A stretch of 64,000 nucleotides of DNA from Streptomyces harbinensis (GTDB taxonomy: Bacteria; Actinomycetota; Actinomycetes; Streptomycetales; Streptomycetaceae). Made by a program: the position numbers and the translations under genes. The DNA is taken from the NCBI RefSeq assembly GCF_900116145.1, contig NZ_FPAB01000003.1:434184-498183 (forward strand), in the 5' to 3' direction. Positions 43,401 to 52,866 of this stretch are shown in pieces. Position 1 is the stretch's first letter. Each line of letters opens with the position of its first letter. The notes under the pieces were generated by a model, which worked only from the letters and a program-made list of their open reading frames with translations, was not told the DNA's origin and did not search any database.

Positions 43401-45116
43401 GTGAGAACGATCACCGACGACGAGGGAAACCCCCCACCCGGCACGGCATCCGGCCGCACCTCACTTCGCGGCACCCCCGCCACGCCGGGTACGCTCACCG
43501 CCGTGCCCCACGCTGATCACACCCCGTCGGCGCCGCCCCGCCCGGCACGGGTCGCCCCCGTACCGCTGGCGCAGCTGGCCGGGCTGCTGGGGACCACCGC
43601 GTCCGAGCCCGCGCCCACCGGCGAGCCGGCCGGCCCCGCCGTCACCGGGATCACCCACGACTCGCGCGCCGCCCTGCCGGGTGACATCTACGTCGCTTTC
43701 CCCGGCGCCCGCTTCCACGGCGCGGACTTCGCCGCCCAGGCCGCCAGCCGCGGCGCGGTGGCCGTGCTCACCGACCCCACCGGCGCCGAGCGCGCCGTCG
43801 CCACCGGGCTGCCCGTCCTCACCGTGGACGACCCCCGGGCCCGGATGGGCCACCTGGCCGCCGCCATCTACGGCGAGCCGGGCGCCGACCTGCTGAAGAT
43901 CGGCATCACCGGCACCTCGGGCAAGACCACCACCGCCTACCTGGTGGAGGGCGGACTGCGCGCCGCCGCCAAGGAGGGCGAGCCGACCGGCCTGATCGGC
44001 ACCGTCGAGACCCGGATCGGCGACCAGCGGGTGAAGTCCGAGCGCACCACCCCGGAGGCCACCGAGCTCCAGGGCCTCTTCGCCGTGATGCGCGAGCGCG
44101 GCGTCACCTCGCTGGCCATGGAGGTCTCCAGCCACGCGCTGGTGATGGGCCGGGTCGACGGCGTCGTCTACGACGTGGCCGTCTTCAACAACCTCAGCCC
44201 CGAGCACCTCGACTTCCACCCCGACATGGCCGACTACTACGCCGCCAAGGCGCAGCTGTTCACCCGGGCCAGGGCGCGCGCCGGGGTGGTCAACCTCGAC
44301 GACGAGTACGGGCGCCGGCTGGCCGGGGAGGCCGAGATCCCGGTCACCACGTTCTCCGCCGAGGGCCACCCGGACGCCCACTGGCGCGCCGACGGCGTCA
44401 CCCTGGGCCCGCTCGGCTCCACCTTCACCGCCATCGGCCCGGACGGGCTGCGGGTGGCCGCCACCGCGCCGCTGCCGGGACCGTTCAACGTGGCCAACAC
44501 CCTCGGCGCCATCGCCGCCCTGTGGGTGGCCGGCATCGACCCGGCCACCGCTGCCGGCGGCATCGCCACCGTCCCCGGCGTCCCCGGCCGCCTGGAGCGG
44601 GTGGACGCCGGCCAGCCCTACCTGGCCGTCGTCGACTACGCCCACAAGCCGGACGCCGTCGAATCGGTCCTGCACGCGCTGCGCAAGGTCACCGACGGCA
44701 AGCTGCACGCCGTCCTGGGCTGCGGCGGCGACCGCGACCCGCACAAGCGGGCCGCCATGGGCGCGGCGCTGGCCCGGCTGGCCGACACCGCCGTGCTGAC
44801 CTCCGACAACCCGCGCTCGGAGGACCCGCTCGCCATCCTCGCCGCGATGCTGGCCGGCGCCGCCGAGGTGCCCGTTCACGAACGCGGCACCGTCCTGGTG
44901 GAGGAGGAGCGCGCCGCCGCCATCGCCCTGGCCGTCGCCCGCGCCGAGGCGGGCGACACCGTCCTGGTGGCCGGCAAGGGCCACGAGCTGGGCCAGGACA
45001 TCGCCGGAGTCATCCGGCCCTTCGACGACCGAACCGAACTGCGCGCCGCCATCGAGCGGGCCGCGGTTGCCCATCCGCCCTCACGCCACAACGCCACGCG
45101 AGGCCCACTGAAGTGA
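43401..45116 (+). CDS. murE: UDP-MurNAc-L-Ala-D-Glu:diaminopimelate ligase
   Basis: A 571-residue Mur ligase. The N-terminal uridine-binding domain starts near VPLAQLAGLLG, with VTGITHDSRAALPGDIYVAF. The ATP loop is IGITGTSGKTTTAYLVEGGL; then VSSHALVMGRVDGVVYDVAV and FNNLSPEHLDFHPDMADYYA. The substrate motif DNPR (VLTSDNPRSEDP) indicates diaminopimelate rather than lysine, as expected for the LL-DAP wall of Streptomyces. GTG 43401 has GGAGAG 7 nt upstream. An internal GTG at 43503, 8 nt after TACGCT, would remove a 34-residue non-conserved N-terminus. The stop overlaps the murF GTG. Confidence 0.94.
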   Translation: MRTITDDEGNPPPGTASGRTSLRGTPATPGTLTAVPHADHTPSAPPRPARVAPVPLAQLAGLLGTTASEPAPTGEPAGPAVTGITHDSRAALPGDIYVAFPGARFHGADFAAQAASRGAVAVLTDPTGAERAVATGLPVLTVDDPRARMGHLAAAIYGEPGADLLKIGITGTSGKTTTAYLVEGGLRAAAKEGEPTGLIGTVETRIGDQRVKSERTTPEATELQGLFAVMRERGVTSLAMEVSSHALVMGRVDGVVYDVAVFNNLSPEHLDFHPDMADYYAAKAQLFTRARARAGVVNLDDEYGRRLAGEAEIPVTTFSAEGHPDAHWRADGVTLGPLGSTFTAIGPDGLRVAATAPLPGPFNVANTLGAIAALWVAGIDPATAAGGIATVPGVPGRLERVDAGQPYLAVVDYAHKPDAVESVLHALRKVTDGKLHAVLGCGGDRDPHKRAAMGAALARLADTAVLTSDNPRSEDPLAILAAMLAGAAEVPVHERGTVLVEEERAAAIALAVARAEAGDTVLVAGKGHELGQDIAGVIRPFDDRTELRAAIERAAVAHPPSRHNATRGPLK

Positions 45117-46552
45117 TCCCTCTTCCCGTTGCTGAGCTCGTCACGGTCGTACGGGGCACCCCGCACGACATACCGGAGCCGCCACCTCCCGTCACCGGGC
45201 CCGTGGTCATCGACTCCAGGGAGGCCGTACCCGGCGCCCTGTTCGCGGCCCTGCCCGGCGAACGTGTCGACGGCCACGACTTCGCCGGCCGGGCGGTCGC
45301 CGCCGGCGCGGCCGTCGTCCTGGCCACCCGCCCGCTGGGCGCCGGGGTGCCCACCGTCGTGGTCGACGACGTCACCGAAGCGCTGGGTGCCCTCGCCCAG
45401 CACACGGTGCGCCGACTCGGCACCCCGGTCATCGCCCTCACCGGCTCCTCCGGCAAGACCAGTACCAAGGACCTCACCGCCCAGCTGCTGGAGCGGGTGG
45501 GCCCCACGGTCTACACCGCCGAATCGTTCAACAACGAGATCGGCCTGCCGCTGACCGCGCTGCGGGTGACCGGGGAGACCCGCCATCTGCTGCTGGAGAT
45601 GGGCGCCCGGGGCATCGGCCACATCCGCTATCTGACGACGCTGGCCCCGCCCACCATCGGCATGGTGCTGAACGTGGGCACCGCCCACCTCGGCGAGTTC
45701 GGCAGCCGGGAGGCGATCGCCGAGGCCAAGGGCGAGATCGTCGAGACGCTGCCGCCGGCCGGCGAGGGCGGGGTGGCGATCCTCAACGCCGACGACCCCC
45801 TGGTGCGCGCCATGAGCGCCCGCACCCGGGCGCGCGTCCTGTTCTTCGGGGAGGCCGAAGAGGCGGACATCCGCGCCGAAGACGTCCATCTGACCCCCCA
45901 GGGACGCCCCGCGTTCCGCCTCAGTACCCCCACCGGGTGCGCCGACGTGACGATGCGGTTGTACGGTGAGCACCACGTGTCGAACGCGCTTGCCGCTGCG
46001 GCTGTTGCGCATGAGGTAGGCATGTCCGCTGAGGAGATCGCTCAAACGCTCTCCGCCGCGGGCCCGCTCTCGAAGTGGCGGATGGAGGTCACCGAGCGAG
46101 CGGACGGCGTGACGATCGTCAACGACGCGTACAACGCCAACCCCGATTCCATGCGGGCCGCGCTGCGCGCGCTCGCCGCCATGGGCGGTGCCGCCGGAGC
46201 GGAGGGTGGCCGTACGTGGGCGGTGCTCGGCGCGATGGCCGAGCTGGGTGACGACGCGCTCGCCGAGCACGACGCCGTCGGGCGGCTCGCCGTCCGGCTC
46301 AACGTCAGCAAGCTTGTGTCCGTGGGCGGTCAGGAAGCCGCCTGGCTGGACATGGGCGCCAAGAACGAGGGTTCGTGGGGTGAGGAGTCGGTGCACGTGT
46401 CCGACGCTTCGGCAGCGGTGGAGCTGCTGCGCGGTCAGTTGCGGCCGGGAGATGTGGTGTTGGTGAAGGCGTCCAGGTCGGTGGGCCTGGAGCAGGTCGC
46501 CATCGCGCTGGCCGGCGACGTCGACGGCGTTGGTGAGGTCGTCGCCCGATGA
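45113..46552 (+). CDS. murF: UDP-MurNAc-tripeptide:D-Ala-D-Ala ligase
   Basis: A 479-residue Mur ligase adding D-Ala-D-Ala. The N-terminus is VIPLPVAELVTVVRG (GTG 45113 overlapping the murE stop). Landmarks: VVIDSREAVPGALFAALPGE, ATP loop VIALTGSSGKTSTKDLTAQL, AESFNNEIGLPLT, LLLEMGARGIGHIRYL, MVLNVGTAHLGEFGS and TIVNDAYNANPDSMRAALRA. It is coupled to mraY by a 4-bp overlap. Confidence 0.95.
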   Translation: MIPLPVAELVTVVRGTPHDIPEPPPPVTGPVVIDSREAVPGALFAALPGERVDGHDFAGRAVAAGAAVVLATRPLGAGVPTVVVDDVTEALGALAQHTVRRLGTPVIALTGSSGKTSTKDLTAQLLERVGPTVYTAESFNNEIGLPLTALRVTGETRHLLLEMGARGIGHIRYLTTLAPPTIGMVLNVGTAHLGEFGSREAIAEAKGEIVETLPPAGEGGVAILNADDPLVRAMSARTRARVLFFGEAEEADIRAEDVHLTPQGRPAFRLSTPTGCADVTMRLYGEHHVSNALAAAAVAHEVGMSAEEIAQTLSAAGPLSKWRMEVTERADGVTIVNDAYNANPDSMRAALRALAAMGGAAGAEGGRTWAVLGAMAELGDDALAEHDAVGRLAVRLNVSKLVSVGGQEAAWLDMGAKNEGSWGEESVHVSDASAAVELLRGQLRPGDVVLVKASRSVGLEQVAIALAGDVDGVGEVVAR

Positions 46553-47613
46553 GGCAGATCCTCTTCTCCGGTGCCATCGGACTGTTCCTGACCCTGATCG
46601 GCACCCCGCTGCTGATCAAGCTGCTCGCCCGCAAGGGCTACGGCCAGTTCATCCGGGACGACGGCCCGCGCGGCCACGCCGGCAAGCGCGGTACCCCCAC
46701 CATGGGTGGTATCGCCTTCATCCTGGCCACGCTCATCGCGTACGCGGTGACGAAGATCGTCACCAGCTCCGCGCCCACGATCACCGGGCTGCTGGTGCTG
46801 TTCCTGTTCGCCGGGATGGGCCTGGTCGGCTTCCTCGACGACTACATCAAGATCGTCAAGCAGCGCTCGCTGGGTCTGCGGGCCGGCGCCAAGATGCTCG
46901 GCCAGTTCTTCGTCGGTATCGCCTTCGCGATCCTGGCGCTGAACTTCTCCGACTCGCGCGGCCTCACCCCGGCCTCCACGCACCTGTCCTTCACCCAGGA
47001 CTTCGGCTGGTCCATCGGCCCGGTGCTGTTCGTGCTGTGGGCGCTGTTCATGATCCTGGCGATGTCCAACGGCGTGAACCTGACCGACGGCCTGGACGGC
47101 CTGGCCACCGGCGCCTCGGTGATGGTCTTCGGCGCCTACGTCTTCATCGGCGTCTGGCAGTACGGCCAGACCTGCGCCAACGAGCTGACGGCGGGGGCCA
47201 CCTGTTACGAGGTCCGCGACCCGCTCGACACGGCGGTGGTCGCCGCCGCCATGATGGGCGCCCTGTTCGGCTTCCTGTGGTGGAACACCTCGCCGGCCAA
47301 GATCTTCATGGGGGACACCGGCTCGCTCGCCCTGGGCGGCGCGCTCGCCGGTCTGGCCATCGTCTCCCGCACCCAGCTGCTGGTGGCCCTGCTGGGCGGT
47401 CTGTTCGTCCTGATCACCATGTCCGTGGTGATCCAGGTCGGCTCCTTCCGGCTCACCGGCCGCCGGGTGTTCAAGATGGCACCGCTCCAGCACCACTTCG
47501 AACTGAAGGGGTGGAGCGAGGTGCTGGTGGTGGTCCGGTTCTGGATCATCCAGGGCATCTGTGTGATCGTCGGCATCGGAATCTTCTACGGCGGATGGGT
47601 GGCGGACTGGTGA
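46549..47613 (+). CDS. mraY: Phospho-MurNAc-pentapeptide translocase
   Basis: A 354-residue integral membrane enzyme with about ten helices that makes lipid I. Active-site stretches: TMGGIAFILATLIAY, GFLDDYIKIVKQRSLGL (Asp-Asp), MSNGVNLTDGLDGLATGASV with catalytic Asp, FMGDTGSLALGGALAGL and PLQHHFELKGWSEVLVVVRF (the HHH-like motif). ATG overlaps the murF stop, and its own stop overlaps the GTG of murD. Confidence 0.96.
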   Translation: MRQILFSGAIGLFLTLIGTPLLIKLLARKGYGQFIRDDGPRGHAGKRGTPTMGGIAFILATLIAYAVTKIVTSSAPTITGLLVLFLFAGMGLVGFLDDYIKIVKQRSLGLRAGAKMLGQFFVGIAFAILALNFSDSRGLTPASTHLSFTQDFGWSIGPVLFVLWALFMILAMSNGVNLTDGLDGLATGASVMVFGAYVFIGVWQYGQTCANELTAGATCYEVRDPLDTAVVAAAMMGALFGFLWWNTSPAKIFMGDTGSLALGGALAGLAIVSRTQLLVALLGGLFVLITMSVVIQVGSFRLTGRRVFKMAPLQHHFELKGWSEVLVVVRFWIIQGICVIVGIGIFYGGWVADW

Positions 47614-49013
47614 GCGAGTTCTCCGGGCAGCGGATCACCGTCGCCGGGCTCGGCGTGAGCGGCCGCTCGGCCGCCCGCGCCCTGGCCGGCCTCGGGGCCC
47701 GCGTCACGGTGGTCGACGGCGGCGACGGCGAGCGGCAGCGCGCCGCCGCCGCGGAGCTGGAGCGGGCCGGCATCACGGTGCGGCTCGGCGACGGCGCCAC
47801 CCTCCCGGAGAACACCGGCCTGGTGGTCACCTCGCCCGGCTGGCGGCCGGACAGCGCGCTGTTCGCCGCCGCCGCGGCGGCCGGGGTCGAGGTCGTCGGC
47901 GACGTGGAGATCGCCTGGCGGCTGCGCGGCCCCGGCGCCCCGCCGTGGCTGGCCGTCACCGGCACCAACGGCAAGACCACCACCGTACAAATGCTCGCCG
48001 CCATCCTCCGCGCGGCCGGACTGCGCACGGCCGCCGTGGGCAACATCGGCACCCCGATCATCGACGTGGTGCGCTCACCCGAGCCGTACGACGTCCTCGC
48101 CGTCGAACTCTCCAGCTACCAGCTGCACTGGGCGCCCTCGGTGCGCCCGCACTCGGCGGCCGTGCTCAACCTCGCCCCCGACCACCTCGACTGGCACGGC
48201 ACGATGGCCGCCTACGCCGCCGACAAGGGCCGGATCTACGAGGGCAACACCGTCGCCTGCGTCTACAACGCCGCCGACCCCGCCACCGAGGACCTGGTCC
48301 GCGCGGCGGACGTGACCGAGGGCTGCCGCGCCATCGGCTTCACCCTCGGCACCCCGGGACCCTCCCAGCTCGGCGTCGTGGACGGCATCCTGGTCGACCG
48401 CGCCTTCGTGCCCCAGCGCCACCGGCAGGCCCAGGAACTGGCCGAGATCACGGATGTGACCCCGGCCGCCCCGCACAACATCGCCAACGCGCTGGCGGCG
48501 GCGGCCCTCGCCCGCGCCTTCGGCGTCGAACCGAAGGCCGTACGGGAGGGCCTGCGCGCCTTCACCCCCGACGCCCACCGCATCGCCCATGTCGCGGACG
48601 TGGCGGGCGTCGCCTACGTGAACGACTCCAAGGCGACCAACACCCACGCCGCACAGGCGTCGCTGGCCGCCTATCCGTCCATCGTGTGGATCGCCGGCGG
48701 CCTGGCGAAGGGCGCCACCTTCGACGAGCTGGTCACCGCCGCGGCGGGCCGGCTGCGCGGCGCGGTCCTCATCGGCGCCGACCGGCAGCTGATCGCCGAC
48801 GCCCTGGCGCGACACGCGCCGGATGTCCCGGTCGTCAGCCTCGACCGGACCGACACTGGGGCGATGGCCGCCGCCGTACGGGAGGCCACCGCGCTCGCCC
48901 GTACCGGCGACACCGTCCTGATGGCCCCGGCCTGTGCCTCGATGGACATGTTCACCAACTACAACGAGCGCGGCGAGGCGTTCGCGACGGCCGTCGCGGC
49001 CCTGACCGACTGA
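47610..49013 (+). CDS. murD: UDP-MurNAc-L-alanine:D-glutamate ligase
   Basis: A 467-residue Mur ligase. The N-terminal Rossmann start is RITVAGLGVSGRSAARALAG, the ATP loop WLAVTGTNGKTTTVQMLAAI, then VGNIGTPIIDVV, AVELSSYQLHWAPSVRPHSA and VAYVNDSKATNTHAAQASLA. It ends MAPACASMDMFTNYNERGEA, the usual MurD C-terminus. GTG 47610 overlaps mraY; an ATG 15 nt earlier is possible. A 235-nt gap follows before ftsW, ending the coupled block. Confidence 0.95.
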   Translation: MSEFSGQRITVAGLGVSGRSAARALAGLGARVTVVDGGDGERQRAAAAELERAGITVRLGDGATLPENTGLVVTSPGWRPDSALFAAAAAAGVEVVGDVEIAWRLRGPGAPPWLAVTGTNGKTTTVQMLAAILRAAGLRTAAVGNIGTPIIDVVRSPEPYDVLAVELSSYQLHWAPSVRPHSAAVLNLAPDHLDWHGTMAAYAADKGRIYEGNTVACVYNAADPATEDLVRAADVTEGCRAIGFTLGTPGPSQLGVVDGILVDRAFVPQRHRQAQELAEITDVTPAAPHNIANALAAAALARAFGVEPKAVREGLRAFTPDAHRIAHVADVAGVAYVNDSKATNTHAAQASLAAYPSIVWIAGGLAKGATFDELVTAAAGRLRGAVLIGADRQLIADALARHAPDVPVVSLDRTDTGAMAAAVREATALARTGDTVLMAPACASMDMFTNYNERGEAFATAVAALTD

Positions 49014-49248
49014 ACCCCGCCGCCTCCGGCCACCGGCGGGACACGAAGGAGGCGACGGAGCCCATGCGGGGGCCTTGCCGGCCAGGAGCATCACCTCCCA
49101 GGCACACCGGCGGAGGGCGGACGGACGGCCGGGACCCGGCCGGGCGGGGGCGGCCTCCCGCCCGCCGGGCCCCCGGTGGAGGATGCCGGTGGGGCGAGGA
49201 CACGCGGTGTGTCCCGTCCGGGGCCGTGCGGTGGAACCGGGGGTGCGC
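49014..49248 (+). promoter_or_regulatory. ftsW upstream region with WhiA-type GACAC motifs
   Basis: This 235-nt gap breaks the otherwise coupled operon. It contains GACAC at 49040-49044, and a facing pair GACAC (49199-49203) / GTGTC (49209-49213) separated by 5 bp, about 36 nt before the ftsW start. GACAC is the core recognised by WhiA, which activates ftsW during sporulation in S. venezuelae. No protein-coding frame other than possible N-terminal extensions of FtsW is apparent. Confidence 0.6.
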
Positions 49249-50679
49249 GTGAGGACATGGCGGATCGGTGACGGCGACTGGCTGCCGCCGGGCCGGGCGC
49301 TGCCCGCCGGAGCGGCCGGCGTCGCGCTGCGCAAGACGGGAAAGCCGGCCCAGGTGAAGGCGGCGCCCGCGCAACGGCGTACCCCGGCGAAGAAGGCGGC
49401 CGGCAAGGCGCGCGCCCCGCGCACCCCGCAGCGGCCCCCGCGCCGGCCGCGCACGCCCCGCTTCGTCCGCCGCCTGAAACGGACCTGGGACCGCCCGCTG
49501 ACGGCCTATTACGTCCTGCTGGGCACCGGACTGCTGCTGGCGCTGCTCGGGCTCGTCATGGTCTTCTCCGCCTCCCAGATCCAGGCGCTGCGCTGGGGCC
49601 TGCCCGCCACGTACTACTTCCACAAGCAGCTGCTGGCCGCCGTCGGCGGCGCGGTGCTGCTGGTGATCGCCATGCGGATGCCGCTGCGGCTGCTGCGCGC
49701 GCTCACCTACCCGTTCCTGGTGGTCACCGTCGGACTGCTGGTGCTCGTCCAGGTGCCCGGCATCGGCGTCGAGGTCAACGGCAACACCAACTGGCTCGAC
49801 GTGGCCGGCGGATTCCGGCTCCAGCCCAGCGAGTTCGCCAAACTCGCGCTGGTGCTGTGGGGCGCCGATCTGCTGGCCCGCAAGGGGGACCGGGGGCTGC
49901 TCGGCCAGATGCGCCATCTCCTCATCCCGCTGGTGCCCGGCGCGCTGCTGATCTACGGCCTGGTGATGCTCGGCGGTGACATGGGCACGGTGATCATTCC
50001 GACCGTGATCCTCTTCGCCCTGCTGTGGCTGGCCGGCGCGCCCACCCGGCTGTTCACCGGGGTCCTGGTCACCGCGGCCGGGCTCGCGGCGCTGTTCATG
50101 GCCGCCGCCCCGCACCGCATGGACCGGCTCGCCTGCGTGGGCGCCACCGAACCGGGCGACGGCGACCGCTGCTGGCAGGCCGTGCACGGCATCTACGCCC
50201 TCGCCAGCGGCGGCTGGTTCGGCTCCGGACTGGGGGCCAGTGTGGAGAAATGGGGTGAACTCCCCGAGCCGCACACGGACTTCATCTTCGCCATCACGGG
50301 GGAGGAGCTGGGCCTTGCGGGGACGCTGTCGGTGCTCGCCCTCTTCGCGGCTCTAGGCTATGCGGGTATCCGCGTGGCCGGACGCACGGAGGACCCCTTC
50401 GTGAGGTATGCCGCGGGCGGGGTGACAGCCTGGATCATGACCCAGGTCGTGATCAACATCGGCGCGGTGCTGGGACTGCTTCCCATCGCCGGGGTTCCCC
50501 TCCCGCTGTTCTCCTACGGGGGTTCGGCCCTGCTGTCCACCATGTTCGCGGTCGGGCTGCTGATCGCCTTCGCGCGCAGCGACCCCGCCGCCGGGGCGGC
50601 CCTGGCCATGCGGAAACCTGGGCTCATTGGCAAGTCGATGAGACGGCGCGCGAAAAAGGCGCCGTCCGGAGAGCGGTGA
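49249..50679 (+). CDS. ftsW: Lipid II polymerase FtsW (SEDS family)
   Basis: A 476-residue SEDS glycosyltransferase that polymerises septal lipid II with FtsI. A cytoplasmic N-terminus of about 80 residues rich in Lys/Arg/Pro precedes ten helices starting at LTAYYVLLGTGLLLALLGLV. Conserved blocks: GNTNWLDVAGGFRLQPSEFA, KLALVLWGADLLARKGD (containing the catalytic-region Lys), HTDFIFAITGEELGLAG and PLPLFSYGGSALLSTM. GTG 49249 is chosen because regulatory motifs occupy the sequence just upstream; in-frame GTG 49243 and ATG 49183 are alternatives. Confidence 0.92.
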   Translation: MRTWRIGDGDWLPPGRALPAGAAGVALRKTGKPAQVKAAPAQRRTPAKKAAGKARAPRTPQRPPRRPRTPRFVRRLKRTWDRPLTAYYVLLGTGLLLALLGLVMVFSASQIQALRWGLPATYYFHKQLLAAVGGAVLLVIAMRMPLRLLRALTYPFLVVTVGLLVLVQVPGIGVEVNGNTNWLDVAGGFRLQPSEFAKLALVLWGADLLARKGDRGLLGQMRHLLIPLVPGALLIYGLVMLGGDMGTVIIPTVILFALLWLAGAPTRLFTGVLVTAAGLAALFMAAAPHRMDRLACVGATEPGDGDRCWQAVHGIYALASGGWFGSGLGASVEKWGELPEPHTDFIFAITGEELGLAGTLSVLALFAALGYAGIRVAGRTEDPFVRYAAGGVTAWIMTQVVINIGAVLGLLPIAGVPLPLFSYGGSALLSTMFAVGLLIAFARSDPAAGAALAMRKPGLIGKSMRRRAKKAPSGER

Positions 50680-50685
50680 AATTCG

Positions 50686-51777
50686 GTGCATGTTGTACTC
50701 GCCGGCGGGGGGACCGCCGGTCACATCGAGCCCGCGCTCGCCCTCGCGGACGCCCTGCGCAGGCAGGACCCGACCGTGGGGATCACGGCCCTCGGCACGG
50801 AGCGCGGTCTGGAGACCAGGCTGGTTCCCGAGCGCGGCTACGAACTCGGCCTGATCCCGGCCGTACCGCTGCCGCGCAAGCCCACCCCCGAGCTGATCAC
50901 CGTCCCCGGACGGCTGCGCGGGACGGTCAAGGCCGCCGAGGAGATCCTGGAGCGCACCAAGGCGGACTGCGTGGTGGGCTTCGGCGGGTACGTGGCGCTG
51001 CCGGGCTATCTGGCGGCCAAGCGGCAGCGGGTGCCGATCGTGGTGCACGAGGCCAACGCGCGGCCCGGTCTGGCCAACAAGATCGGCGCCCGCTACACCA
51101 ACTTCGTCGCCGTCTCCACTCCGGACAGCAAGCTGCGGCACGCCCGTTACGTGGGCATCCCGCTGCGCCGCTCGATCGCGACCCTGGACCGGATGGCGGT
51201 GCGGGCCGAGGCGCGGGCCGCGTTCGGTCTCGACCCCAATCTGCCCACCCTGCTGGTGTCCGGCGGCTCGCAGGGCGCGCGGCGGCTGAACGAGGTCGTG
51301 CAGTCCTCGGTGACCGTCCTCCAGCGCTCGGGGGTGCAGATCCTGCACGCGGTGGGCCCGAAGAACGACCTGCCGCAGGTGGAGACGATGCCCGGGATGC
51401 CGCCGTACGTCCCGGTATCGTATGTGGACCGGATGGATCTGGCGTACGCGGCGGCCGACATGATGCTGTGCCGGGCGGGCGCGATGACCGTCGCCGAGCT
51501 GTCGGCCGTCGGGCTGCCGGCCGCCTACGTCCCGCTGCCGATCGGCAACGGTGAACAGCGGCTGAACGCCCAGCCGCTGGTCAAGGCGGGCGGTGGACTG
51601 ATCGTGGACGACGCGGAGCTGACGCCGGAGTGGCTCAGGGGCAACGTCCTGCCGGTGCTGACCGATCCGGGGCGGCTGCTGGCGATGTCCCGGGCGGCCA
51701 GCGAGTTCGGCCGGCCGCACGCGGACGAGCTGCTGGTCGGGATGGTGCACGAGGCGATCGCGGCCCGCAAGGCGTAG
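50686..51777 (+). CDS. murG: Lipid I N-acetylglucosaminyltransferase
   Basis: A 363-residue GT28 enzyme that adds GlcNAc to lipid I on the inner membrane face, giving lipid II. N-terminal glycine loops [20 protein letters not shown] and [21 protein letters not shown]-terminal donor site [37 protein letters not shown] and [22 protein letters not shown] 50686 is 6 nt after ftsW. Confidence 0.96.
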   Translation: MHVVLAGGGTAGHIEPALALADALRRQDPTVGITALGTERGLETRLVPERGYELGLIPAVPLPRKPTPELITVPGRLRGTVKAAEEILERTKADCVVGFGGYVALPGYLAAKRQRVPIVVHEANARPGLANKIGARYTNFVAVSTPDSKLRHARYVGIPLRRSIATLDRMAVRAEARAAFGLDPNLPTLLVSGGSQGARRLNEVVQSSVTVLQRSGVQILHAVGPKNDLPQVETMPGMPPYVPVSYVDRMDLAYAAADMMLCRAGAMTVAELSAVGLPAAYVPLPIGNGEQRLNAQPLVKAGGGLIVDDAELTPEWLRGNVLPVLTDPGRLLAMSRAASEFGRPHADELLVGMVHEAIAARKA

Positions 51778-51804
51778 CGGGCGGACCGAGGAAGGCGAGG
51801 GAGC

Positions 51805-52605
51805 GTGGCCAGAGCCGGCAGTGTCGCCCCGCGGCAGCGGGCGTCCGCCGCGCCGGAGTCCGGGCAGCGGCCGGGCCGCCGGCTGCTGCCGCGCTCCCGG
51901 ATCCTGCTGGTGCTCGCCCTGGTGGCGGCGCTCGGCGCGGCGGGTTTCGGCGCCTGGGCGCTGTACGGCTCGCAGTGGCTGCGGATCGAGAAGGTGTCGG
52001 TGGCCTGGGAGTCCGGCAGCCGCCGGGAGCTGACGGCGGATCAGGTGCTGTCCGAGGCCGCGGTGCCGCTCGGGGCGCCGATGGCCTCGCTGGACAAGGA
52101 CGCGATCGAGGACCGGTTGCTGGCCGCGCTGCCCCGGCTGAAGTCGGTGCGGGTGGTGCGGGCCTGGCCGCACGGGGTGGGGCTGAAGGTGACCGAACGG
52201 GAGCCGAGCGCCCAGGTGCCGGCCCCCGGCGGGTTCGCCGAGGTGGACGAGGAGGGGGTGCGGTTCGCGGAGATCGCCGAGCCGCTGCCCTCCGTACCGC
52301 TGCTGGAACCGGACATGGCGGACGCGCCGAGCGTGCGCCGGTTCGACGAGGAGCGGACCCTGCGGGAGGCGGTGGCGGTGGCGGCGGCGCTGCCGGAGCC
52401 GCTGGCGGAACGGACCTCGGTGATCCGGATCGCGTCGTACGACGCCATCACCCTTGAACTGTCAGATGATCGGACTGTGCGCTGGGGAAGTCCGGAAGAC
52501 TCCTCCGCGAAGGCCGGTGCGCTGACCATACTGATGAAAGCGGCCCCGGACGCCCGGCACTTCGATGTGAGCGTGCCCAGCGCCCCGGCCGCGTCGGGGG
52601 GTTGA
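51805..52605 (+). CDS. ftsQ: Division protein FtsQ/DivIB
   Basis: A 266-residue bitopic protein. A basic N-terminus (~35 residues) and one membrane helix (RILLVLALVAALGAAGFGAW) are followed by a POTRA domain (WLRIEKVSVAWESGSRREL to LKSVRVVRAWPHGVGLKVTE) and the FtsQ beta domain (VDEEGVRFAEIAEPLPSVP). It scaffolds FtsL and its partner in the divisome. GTG 51805 has GAGGGAG upstream, 27 nt after murG. Confidence 0.92.
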   Translation: MARAGSVAPRQRASAAPESGQRPGRRLLPRSRILLVLALVAALGAAGFGAWALYGSQWLRIEKVSVAWESGSRRELTADQVLSEAAVPLGAPMASLDKDAIEDRLLAALPRLKSVRVVRAWPHGVGLKVTEREPSAQVPAPGGFAEVDEEGVRFAEIAEPLPSVPLLEPDMADAPSVRRFDEERTLREAVAVAAALPEPLAERTSVIRIASYDAITLELSDDRTVRWGSPEDSSAKAGALTILMKAAPDARHFDVSVPSAPAASGG

Positions 52606-52644
52606 CGGTGGGAACCTGGTTGGCCCGAACCAAGCGTGATCACA

Positions 52645-52711
52645 TAGGGTGAAAAGAAAAACGGGAGGTTCGGCGTGTTCGTTGAACGCGTACCACATGT
52701 CGACTTAGTGT
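52645..52711 (+). promoter_or_regulatory. ftsZ promoters with WhiA-type motif
   Basis: The clearest promoter has TTGAAC (52682-52687), an 18-bp spacer and TAGTGT (52706-52711). GTGTC (52708-52712), the complement of the WhiA core GACAC, overlaps the -10. A second -10-like TAGGGT is at 52645-52650. S. coelicolor ftsZ is known to have several promoters, one of them developmental; this region fits that picture. Confidence 0.6.
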
Positions 52712-52748
52712 CCGTTCCGAGCAATCCAAGGAACGACCAGCACAGCTA

Positions 52749-52771
52749 ACCCTAAACTTGAGCGTTAGGGT
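52749..52771 (+). promoter_or_regulatory. Inverted repeat in the ftsZ leader
   Basis: ACCCTAA (52749-52755) and TTAGGGT (52765-52771) flank a 9-nt centre, about 95 nt before the ftsZ GTG. In RNA it would form a short hairpin downstream of the TAGTGT start. It may be an operator or leader structure. Confidence 0.5.
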
Positions 52772-52866
52772 CGGGTCGGCTTTCCCAAACCGTCCCATCG
52801 GCATCCTTCGGCGCACCGCTGCATCCGCGGAGCGGCGATACGTAATCGAGGCGAGAGGCCTTCGAC

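Noticed and set aside
49183..49248. Upstream starts for ftsW (ATG 49183)
   Set aside because: They would place the GACAC/GTGTC pair inside the coding region and add non-conserved residues; ribosome-site spacing is poor.
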